Assembly: GCA_017577565.1 (NCBI GenBank) | Contig: PKRH01000087.1 | Location: 1 to 14,853, forward strand | From: Thermoanaerobacterales bacterium | Lineage (GTDB): Bacteria; Actinomycetota; Acidimicrobiia; Acidimicrobiales; JACDCH01 | Reading direction: 5' to 3' | Length of the DNA: 14,853 bases | Shown: piece after piece, positions 9,711 through 14,688 of the stretch | How the letters are laid out: each line of letters opens with the position of its first letter | How positions within the stretch are numbered: the stretch's first letter is position 1 | The notes under the pieces: model-generated | The model's input: the letters and a program-made list of their open reading frames with translations, nothing else | What the model was told of the DNA's origin: nothing | Databases searched by the model: none | Program-made: the position numbers and the translations under genes

Positions 9711-9717
9711 CCTCCTC
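9711..9717 (-). promoter_or_regulatory. Ribosome binding site deciding the DUF4193-type start
   Basis: On the minus strand GAGGAGG sits 7 nt before the GTG at 9703. This picks the short 151-residue product out of a reading frame that is open for almost 600 codons. Confidence 0.75.
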
Positions 9718-9734
9718 GGGTCGGGGTGCTCCGG

Positions 9735-9770
9735 GGGCCGGCCGCCCCGCCGCCTCGGGGTGTCCGGCCC
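9735..9770. other. Imperfect hairpin between the hibernation-fusion and DUF4193-type genes
   Basis: GGGCCGG (9735-9741) pairs with CCGGCCC (9764-9770), and CCCC/GGGG (9745-9748 and 9757-9760) can pair inside. Lying in the 77-bp gap between two minus-strand genes, it may be a leaky terminator or a processing/stability element. Confidence 0.35.
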
Positions 9771-9780
9771 GTGCGGAGCG

Positions 9781-11598
9781 CTAGCGCTGGGTCAGCTGAC
9801 CGAAGGCACCTTCCACCGCGGCCTGGTGCTCGACGCAGTACCGCGTCGCGGGCTTGGCCGCCAGGCGCTCGTCGGGGATCGCCCGCCCGCAGACGTCGCA
9901 CCGGCCGTAGGTGCCGCGGCTCACGCGCACGAGGGCCCGCTGCACCTCGTCGATCTGCGCCTCGACGTCCTCGAGCAGCGACAGGTCCCGGGACCGCTCG
10001 AACGTCTCGGTCCCGAGGTCGGCCTGGTGCTGGTCGATCGTCGCCACCTCGCCGACGCTCTCGCCCTCGGGCTCGCCGTCGAGACCGCCGCTGAGCAGCG
10101 CCGTGCGCACGGCCTCGAGCCGCTCGAGCTCGTCGCGCAGGCGGCGGCGGGCGGTGGAGGGCTCGGCCGGCGGCGTGGCCTCGTCCGCCGGGGTCACGAG
10201 CCCGTAGTGGCCGTCGTAGCGCAGGTAGAGGACGTTGCCCCGCCCGGTGTCCGCGTTCCGGAACAGCAGGAAGGGCTCGTCGGACACCCGCAGCCACTCG
10301 ATCGCGTCGTCGAGCCGCAGCTCCGGTGCCGGCCGGGGGTCGAGCGTGACCTCGACGGCCGAGGGCGGCACCTCGTCGGTGGCGGCCACCGTCCGGCGCA
10401 GCCCGTAGCCGCCGTCGTCGGGCAGCCGGTAGACGACGGCGTCGTCGCCGGTGGCCAGCTCCTGGAACAGGTAGAAGTCGATGTCGAGCGCGTCGAGGTC
10501 GAAGACGGCCTCGTCGATGGTCATCTCCTCGAGGGCGTAGGTCTTGCGGCGCACGATCTCGCGCTCCTCGGGCGGCAGCTGGACGTAGCCGGGCCGCTCG
10601 CGCCGCTGCCACGTGACGGACTCGGGCGCGGTGGCCATGCTGCGCAGCGCCTTCTCCCGCTCGGCGCGGTGGTGCAGGCGGTCGCGCAGGCGCTCGTCCA
10701 TGAGGTCGATGGCGGCCTGCATGTGGTGGGCCGCGACGTCGGCCCGCAGCAGCTGGCCGTTGATGTCGAGGGTCACCTTGGCCCGCGACGGCCGCTCGAC
10801 CGCGGGGTCGGGGGCCTGGCGCAGGGTGACGCGAGCGTGGAGGACGGGCTCGTCGACGAGCCGCAGGGCCCGCCGCACCTTCTCCACGGCGTACTCCTTC
10901 GCCTGGGCGGTGACCTCCCCGCGGGTGACGACCTCGATGGTGGGCTCCTCGGGCGCCTCCGGCGGGCCGAGGAGCTCGCCGGGGGGCCGGGCGCCCTCGA
11001 TCCACTGCTCGGCGATCTCGCCGTGCGCGGCCCGGGCCCACCAGGTGGCCGGGCGGTCGTCGGGCCCGATCCAGCGGGCGACGACGAGGTCGCCGGCGCC
11101 CGAGGTCTCGATCGAGCGGACCCGGCCGGGCAGCCCGCTGTCGGGCAGCCAGCCGCGGATGCGCCGCCCCCGCAGGTCCTCGCCGCCGGCGTGCACGACG
11201 GCGTCGGGGGCGTAGAGCTGCAGGGCGTCGTCGGTCTCGCCCGCGGCGACGAGGTCGGCCCAGAGCCGCACGACCGCCTCGGGGTGGTCGGTCAGCTCGC
11301 GGATGAGCGCCGGCCGGGCGGTGGTGAACGGGGCGGTGCCCCGGGCGGACGGCCGGCGGGCGCCGGCCATCTCACCGAAGCGGCGCTGGCGGCGGGAGAC
11401 CCGGGTCCCCTCGCGGAGCGTGACGTTCGTCGCGATGGCGGTGCCGTCGACGCGCCGGATGTCGAAGTGCACCCGGGCGCCGGGGACGCGGGCCCGGGGC
11501 TCCATGTCGGCGGCCCGCACGGGGTAGCGCCGGCCCTGGCGGACGATGCGGCCGACGCCCTCACGGGCGTCGTACCACTGCAGCAGGCCGTCTGGCAT
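9781..11598 (-). CDS. Multidomain ribosome hibernation factor: cold-shock-like + SnoaL-like + S30AE + two HPF C-terminal domains + DksA/TraR zinc finger
   Basis: The single frame encodes 605 residues. Residues 1-62 (GLLQWYDAREGVGRI... ending ATNVTL) follow a cold-shock domain pattern, but the RNA-binding aromatics of RNP1/RNP2 are missing. Residues 98-203 resemble SnoaL/NTF2-like domains (LYAPDAVVHAGG). Residues 218-316 are the S30AE domain of HPF/RaiA, which sits in the decoding site of idle ribosomes. Residues 343-402 and 424-470 are two copies of the HPF C-terminal dimerisation domain (ALEEMTIDEAV...FYLFQ; second copy FLLFRNADTG...YDGHYGL). Residues 481-598 are a DksA/TraR-type helical hairpin plus zinc finger (ADLGTETFERSRD; C567, C570, C588, H591). 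DksA-type proteins act on RNA polymerase. The ATG at 11598 is fixed by GGAGGTGA 6 nt upstream. The predicted role is ribosome inactivation in stress, possibly coupled to transcription. Domain assignments are from pattern recognition; the fusion itself is read directly. Confidence 0.85.
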   Translation of the reverse strand: MPDGLLQWYDAREGVGRIVRQGRRYPVRAADMEPRARVPGARVHFDIRRVDGTAIATNVTLREGTRVSRRQRRFGEMAGARRPSARGTAPFTTARPALIRELTDHPEAVVRLWADLVAAGETDDALQLYAPDAVVHAGGEDLRGRRIRGWLPDSGLPGRVRSIETSGAGDLVVARWIGPDDRPATWWARAAHGEIAEQWIEGARPPGELLGPPEAPEEPTIEVVTRGEVTAQAKEYAVEKVRRALRLVDEPVLHARVTLRQAPDPAVERPSRAKVTLDINGQLLRADVAAHHMQAAIDLMDERLRDRLHHRAEREKALRSMATAPESVTWQRRERPGYVQLPPEEREIVRRKTYALEEMTIDEAVFDLDALDIDFYLFQELATGDDAVVYRLPDDGGYGLRRTVAATDEVPPSAVEVTLDPRPAPELRLDDAIEWLRVSDEPFLLFRNADTGRGNVLYLRYDGHYGLVTPADEATPPAEPSTARRRLRDELERLEAVRTALLSGGLDGEPEGESVGEVATIDQHQADLGTETFERSRDLSLLEDVEAQIDEVQRALVRVSRGTYGRCDVCGRAIPDERLAAKPATRYCVEHQAAVEGAFGQLTQR

Positions 11599-11604
11599 GT
11601 GGCC

Positions 11605-11612
11605 TCACCTCC
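11605..11612 (-). promoter_or_regulatory. Strong ribosome binding site of the hibernation-factor fusion
   Basis: GGAGGTGA on the minus strand is fully complementary to the 16S rRNA 3' end and lies 6 nt before the ATG. It sits in a CCTCCTGTGC decamer (plus strand, 11608-11617) that recurs before the small membrane protein gene (11997-12006). Confidence 0.85.
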
Positions 11613-11659
11613 TGTGCCCACTCTGCGTCGTCGTCGGCGGGCTCGCCAGGGCAGAAGGT

Positions 11660-11691
11660 CCCGACGCGGGTCGGCCGGCTCCCGCGTCGGG
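11660..11691. terminator. 11-bp perfect stem-loop between small membrane protein and hibernation-factor genes
   Basis: CCCGACGCGGG (11660-11670) pairs perfectly with CCCGCGTCGGG (11681-11691) around a 10-nt loop. On the minus strand it starts 6 bp after the stop codon of the small membrane protein gene, the usual place for a terminator, but no T tract follows. It may attenuate read-through into the hibernation-factor gene or stabilise the upstream message. Confidence 0.55.
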
Positions 11692-11697
11692 CGGCCA

Positions 11698-11988
11698 TCA
11701 CGAGGCCCAGCGCTGCTCGTCGCCGTCCAGGTCGTCGCGCCGGGTGACGCCGTCGGGGGCGTCGAGCGGCGGGCGCTGGAGGCGGGCGGGGTCGAGGTGG
11801 CGCACGACGTCCCCCGCGTCCGCCCGTGACTCGGCTGCGGCGGCCTCGCTGACGGCCTGCAGGGTGGCGAGCACGGACCGGTGGTGCTCGACGGCCTGCT
11901 CGTCACGGCGGTCCCGGACGATGCCGCGGATGGTGTCGATGAGGCACAGGGCGACGACGACACCGACGACGACGAGAGCGATCATCAT
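11698..11988 (-). CDS. Small single-span membrane protein of unknown function
   Basis: The 96-residue product has one N-terminal hydrophobic helix (about residues 2-17, MIALVVVGVVVALCLI) followed by a charged, probably cytosolic region. Residues 24-56 look helical (RDRRDEQAVEHHRSVLATLQ...), and the tail is Asp/Arg-rich. I do not recognise a family. A start with two ATG codons (11988 and 11985) is preceded by AGGAGG with about 8-nt spacing, which argues for real translation. It is the first gene downstream of the CIRCE operator and its promoter, so it should be under HrcA control. It could anchor or signal to the hibernation factor encoded 99 bp downstream, but that is speculation. Confidence 0.7.
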   Translation of the reverse strand: MMIALVVVGVVVALCLIDTIRGIVRDRRDEQAVEHHRSVLATLQAVSEAAAAESRADAGDVVRHLDPARLQRPPLDAPDGVTRRDDLDGDEQRWAS

Positions 11989-12019
11989 GACGACAGCCTC
12001 CTGTGCTCATCCCTGGCTT

Positions 12020-12031
12020 CCCCCGTGGGGG
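12020..12031. other. Short G/C hairpin in the leader of the CIRCE operon
   Basis: CCCCC-GT-GGGGG (12020-12031) is a small inverted repeat just upstream of the small membrane protein ribosome binding site. It could mask or present the site, but it is short and G/C runs are common here. Confidence 0.3.
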
Positions 12032-12072
12032 CCCGGGTTATGCCGCCGATTCGGGCGCCCGGTCCGACGGAC

Positions 12073-12105
12073 GGGCGGGGCACGGCGGGGGTGCCGTGCC
12101 CGCCC
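12073..12105. terminator. Strong hairpin after the six-span membrane gene / start of CIRCE operon leader
   Basis: GGGCGGG (12073-12079), a bulged G at 12080 and CACGGC (12081-12086) pair with GCCGTG (12093-12098) and CCCGCCC (12099-12105) around a 6-nt loop. That makes 13 base pairs with a single bulge. On the minus strand it starts about 26 nt after the stop codon of the six-span membrane protein gene, so it may be that gene's terminator. It also coincides with the first bases of the leader expected from the CIRCE promoter, so it may instead protect that transcript's 5' end. Confidence 0.5.
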
Positions 12106-12107
12106 AC

Positions 12108-12136
12108 TGGATACCAACGGCCCTTAGCACTCACAA
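12108..12136 (-). promoter_or_regulatory. Candidate promoter for the CIRCE-controlled operon
   Basis: On the minus strand TTGTGA (12136-12131) and TATCCA (12113-12108) are separated by exactly 17 bp, the ideal -35/-10 spacing. They match the sigma-70 consensus at 4 and 3 of 6 positions. The -35 element lies inside the CIRCE operator, so a bound HrcA would block it. Transcription would begin near 12101 and lead into the small membrane protein gene at 11988. Confidence 0.45.
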
Positions 12137-12150
12137 CCCGTGAGTGCTAA
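12124..12150. promoter_or_regulatory. CIRCE element (HrcA heat-shock operator), perfect consensus
   Basis: TTAGCACTC (12124-12132), a 9-nt spacer and GAGTGCTAA (12142-12150) match the canonical CIRCE inverted repeat at all 18 arm positions. HrcA binds this element and releases it on heat or protein-folding stress, usually at groESL or dnaK operons. Neither is in the window. The nearest gene it can control lies on the minus strand at 11988, followed by the hibernation-factor fusion. Nothing convincing is encoded on the plus strand to its right. The right arm and part of the left lie inside the 3' end of the preceding membrane protein gene. Confidence 0.95.
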
Positions 12151-12799
12151 TCGTCACGACCCTGTCACCTGGGACGACGCGCCCCGGCGTCGTCGCTCGG
12201 GGCTCGGGGCGCCAGGTCCGCCGGCGGCGCCGCTCGGCGACGCGGGCGAGCGAGCCGACGACCCCGGCCGCCGTCACCAGCAGCATGGCTGCCGTCGCGA
12301 CGTGGAGGCCGAGGTGGCGCTCGCCGCTGCCCTCGACGTCGATCGTCGCCCCGCTCGAGACGAACCAGCACATCCCCACCGCGAACCAGGCGATCGGGAG
12401 CACCGGTGGGGCGAGGTCGCGGCGCCAGTGGGCGGCCGCGACGGTGAGGGCCGCCGCGAGCAGGCCGAGGCCGGTCGTCACGAGCGCGGCCGGCGACGTC
12501 CCCGTCGTCGCGAGCTCGACCGTGCGGTCGGCCACCCGGTCGTGGTCGTGGACGACCCACCACGTCAGGCCGAAGCCGAGGGCGAACAGCGCGCAGGCCA
12601 CCGCTGCGAGGCCGGTGACGGCGACCCGGCCCCGGGCGAGGGCAGGGTGGGGGACGAACTGCCTCGTCCGCAGCGCCTGGGCGACGTGCACCAGGAGCGC
12701 GACGAGGACGCACAGCGCGATCGGCGCCGGCAGCGCGTCGACGGCGCAGTAGACGAGGACACCGGGGAGGACGACGAGCAACAAGAGGTCCCGTATCAC
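12131..12799 (-). CDS. Six-span integral membrane protein of unknown function
   Basis: The 222-residue product has about six hydrophobic helices, near residues 4-21, 24-43, 58-83, 103-124, 131-151 and 163-187. An arginine cluster (RRRRR, 190-194) and a basic tail follow. Two charged stretches (HDHDRVADRTVE, 84-95, and EGSGERH, 156-162) lie between helices. I recognise no family. Codon use is strongly G/C-biased like its neighbours, supporting a real gene. The GTG start at 12799 lacks a good ribosome binding site. The last codons, for TISTHGL and the stop, are made of CIRCE sequence, so the C-terminus is shaped by an overlapping operator. The gene is not itself downstream of that operator. Confidence 0.65.
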   Translation of the reverse strand: MIRDLLLLVVLPGVLVYCAVDALPAPIALCVLVALLVHVAQALRTRQFVPHPALARGRVAVTGLAAVACALFALGFGLTWWVVHDHDRVADRTVELATTGTSPAALVTTGLGLLAAALTVAAAHWRRDLAPPVLPIAWFAVGMCWFVSSGATIDVEGSGERHLGLHVATAAMLLVTAAGVVGSLARVAERRRRRTWRPEPRATTPGRVVPGDRVVTISTHGL

Positions 12800-12855
12800 C
12801 CCAGACGGTCGGCCAGCGCGACCCGCCCGACCCTAGGGCACGCCGTCCCCGGACG

Positions 12856-12895
12856 GTCGTCGCCCGGGCCGCCCCCCGGCGTCGTCGCCCGGGCC
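12856..12895. repeat. 15-bp direct repeat upstream of the six-span membrane gene
   Basis: GTCGTCGCCCGGGCC occurs exactly at 12856-12870 and again at 12881-12895, a 25-bp period. Both lie in the 107-bp gap between the cupin stop and the membrane gene start. A CCGTCC/GGACGG inverted repeat (12843-12856) adjoins them. Tandem copies ahead of a gene could be protein-binding sites; G/C-rich chance similarity is possible. Confidence 0.45.
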
Positions 12896-12906
12896 CGGCC
12901 GGCGGC

Positions 12907-13386
12907 TCAGACGAAGTCGGAGTCGTACCGCCGGGCGACGGCGCGTGCCTCGGGCCCGCCGGGGTCGAAGGCCTCGCCCAGCCGGGCGGCCAGCTCGGCG
13001 AACTCGTCGAAGGCTCGCTCGGCGCCGCCGGGCACCATGCTGACGAGCACTCGGCCCGGCCGGTCGCCCGCGACCCGGGGCGAGTGCACCGTGCCCCGGG
13101 GGACGAAGACGAACGAGCCGGGCGGGGCCCGGTGGACCGTGTCGCCGACGAGGAACTCGAACTCGCCGTCGAGCACGTAGAACAGCTCGTCGGTGTCGTG
13201 GTGGACGTGCGGCGGCGCGGCGAACCCGGGCGGGCTCGTCGCCTCCAGCACGGCGATCGAGCCGCCGGTGTCCTCGCCGCCTGCCTTGACGACCAGCCCC
13301 TCGGGGCCGGGGATCGCCCGGCCGCCGCCGGCGGGGACGACGACGGGCTCGGGGGTCGGTGTCGTGGTGTCCTCGGTGTGTGCCAT
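12907..13386 (-). CDS. Small cupin-domain protein
   Basis: This is a 159-residue single-domain cupin (beta-barrel). The first cupin motif reads PPHVHHDTDELFYVLDGEFEF, with likely metal ligands H60, H62 and E67. The second motif, FVFVPRGTVHSPR, supplies H101. A helical tail follows (about residues 120-155). Proteins like this range from dioxygenase-like enzymes to sugar or small-molecule binding proteins, and the substrate cannot be read from the sequence. The ATG at 13386 is chosen because conserved sequence follows within about 30 residues; the frame is open further upstream, but that part runs antisense to the LuxR gene. It is divergent from that regulator across 91 bp, so it is a likely target of it. 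Confidence 0.88.
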   Translation of the reverse strand: MAHTEDTTTPTPEPVVVPAGGGRAIPGPEGLVVKAGGEDTGGSIAVLEATSPPGFAAPPHVHHDTDELFYVLDGEFEFLVGDTVHRAPPGSFVFVPRGTVHSPRVAGDRPGRVLVSMVPGGAERAFDEFAELAARLGEAFDPGGPEARAVARRYDSDFV

Positions 13387-13424
13387 GCGGCCCACCGTCC
13401 CCCCGCGGGCGCCGGCCGCACCAT

Positions 13425-13438
13425 CCCCCGATCGGGGG
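13425..13438. promoter_or_regulatory. Perfect 14-bp palindrome CCCCCGATCGGGGG, candidate operator
   Basis: This self-complementary site lies 39 bp before the LuxR-family start and 38 bp before the divergent cupin start, near the midpoint of the 91-bp spacer. A symmetric site here is well placed for binding by the dimeric LuxR-type regulator encoded next to it. Binding is inferred, not shown. Confidence 0.6.
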
Positions 13439-13477
13439 GTTGTGGCCGCCGGGGACCCGGGGGACACTGGTCGGGTC

Positions 13478-14620
13478 ATGGACCGCGCGTCGGCAGCCCT
13501 CCGCCGGCGGCGCCGAGACGAGCTCCTGCGGCGGGCGGCGGCGGCGACCGACGTCATGGGCGTGTTCGACGCGGCCTCCCGGCGGCTCCGGGCCCTGGCA
13601 CCGTACGACGCGGCGGCGTGGGTGTCGGCCGACCCCGTCACCGGGTTGCCGACGGGTCCCGCCCTGGTCGAGGACCTGGAGGGCATCACCCAGGCGCTCT
13701 GCTCGGAGCACTGGCGCCGAGAGTTCGTCGTCGACGACGTGCACCTGTTCCGCCGGCTGGCGCGCGCCCCCGTCCCCGCGGGCGCGCTGCGGGCCGCGGT
13801 CGACGACCCGGCGGCCAGCGGGCGCTGGCGCACCTTCCTGCGGCCGCTGGGCTTCGACGACGAGCTGCGGGTCGTGCTGCGGGCCGGTGGCGCCACCTGG
13901 GGCACGGTCACGCTGTGGCGCCGGGAGGGGCGGCCCCGCTTCGGGCTCGACGAGGTGCGGCTGGTGGCGGGCCTGTCGACACCGCTCGGGGAGCTGCTGC
14001 GCGCCCGTCACCGCCCGGCGGCGGGGGCGGGGCCCGGCGGGCCGGCCGCGCCGCCCGGCCACCTCCTGTTCGACACCGACGCCCGCCTGGTCGCGGCCGA
14101 CGACGCCGGCCGCCGCTGGCTCGACGAGCTCCTCGCCGCCGAGGCGCCGGCGGCCCGGGTCCCGACCGACCTCGGGGTCGAGGTCCCGCTGTGGATGGTC
14201 GTCCTCGTCCTGCGGGCGGGGGTCCGGGGCCCCGACGGGGCCGGGCCGAGCGCCCGGGCGCGCTCGGCCGCGGGGACCTGGCTCACCTGCCACGCCGGCG
14301 CCCTCCGCGGCGCCGGCGGCACGCCCGACCACGTCGCCGTCACGGTGGGCCCGGCGACCCCGGCCGAGGTGGCGCCCATCGTCGCCGACGCCTACGAGCT
14401 CACCGCCCGCGAGCGCGAGGTGGCCGCGCTCGTCGCCCGCGGCGCCGGCACCGGCGAGATCGCGGCCGCCCTCGCGCTCTCACCCCACACCGTGCGCGAC
14501 CACGTGAAGTCCGTGCTCCGCAAGGTCGGGGTGGCCAGCCGGGGCGAGCTGGTGGCGACGCTCTTCGCCAAGCAGGTCGAGCCGGACCGCGTCCGGCGTG
14601 TCCGGCGCCACCCCGGCTAG
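13478..14620 (+). CDS. LuxR-family transcriptional regulator with GAF-like and PAS-like sensor region
   Basis: The protein has 380 residues. Residues 304-362 form a clear LuxR-type helix-turn-helix (YELTAREREVAALVARG, then SPHTVRDHVKSVLRKVGV). Residues 22-175 look like a GAF domain (VFDAASRRL, later WGTVTLWRREGRPRF), and about 193-292 resemble a PAS-like fold (HLLFDTDARLVAADDAGRRWL). A ligand-sensing role is therefore likely; the signal is unknown. The ATG at 13478 is preferred over the much longer open frame because the upstream part overlaps the cupin gene and its palindrome. The ribosome binding site is weak. It is divergent from the cupin gene and 68 bp upstream of an acyl-CoA synthetase gene on the same strand, either of which could be a target. 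Confidence 0.9.
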   Translation: MDRASAALRRRRRDELLRRAAAATDVMGVFDAASRRLRALAPYDAAAWVSADPVTGLPTGPALVEDLEGITQALCSEHWRREFVVDDVHLFRRLARAPVPAGALRAAVDDPAASGRWRTFLRPLGFDDELRVVLRAGGATWGTVTLWRREGRPRFGLDEVRLVAGLSTPLGELLRARHRPAAGAGPGGPAAPPGHLLFDTDARLVAADDAGRRWLDELLAAEAPAARVPTDLGVEVPLWMVVLVLRAGVRGPDGAGPSARARSAAGTWLTCHAGALRGAGGTPDHVAVTVGPATPAEVAPIVADAYELTAREREVAALVARGAGTGEIAAALALSPHTVRDHVKSVLRKVGVASRGELVATLFAKQVEPDRVRRVRRHPG

Positions 14621-14688
14621 GGGCCGGGTTCGGCCGTCGAGGCCGTATCGTCGGTCCCGTGGTGACGTGACCACCCGAGGAGCTCCCG

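Noticed and set aside
9704..11041. Long open minus-strand frame extending the DUF4193-type gene to nearly 600 codons
   Set aside because: The upstream part is Arg/Ala/Pro-rich shadow sequence in another frame of the hibernation-factor gene, and a good ribosome binding site marks the GTG at 9703.
8620..11829. Plus-strand open frame of over 1000 codons
   Set aside because: It overlaps arcB in another frame and runs antisense to the DUF4193-type and hibernation genes. Its composition is low-complexity Arg/Gly/Pro, a common effect of very high GC.
12140..13180. Plus-strand frames to the right of CIRCE as the operator's target
   Set aside because: They lie antisense to the six-span membrane protein and cupin genes and have no ribosome binding site or domain, so rightward control is unlikely.
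13193..13477. Upstream extension of the LuxR-type gene in the same frame
   Set aside because: It overlaps the cupin gene antisense and crosses the palindrome; the conserved regulator sequence begins after the ATG at 13478.
13387..13911. Upstream extension of the cupin gene on the minus strand
   Set aside because: It is antisense to the LuxR-type gene and its Ser/Arg/Thr-rich product is unlike any cupin N-terminus.
14629..14651. TTCGGC and TATCGT as promoter of the acyl-CoA synthetase gene
   Set aside because: The spacing is only 11 bp, too short for a sigma-70 type promoter.
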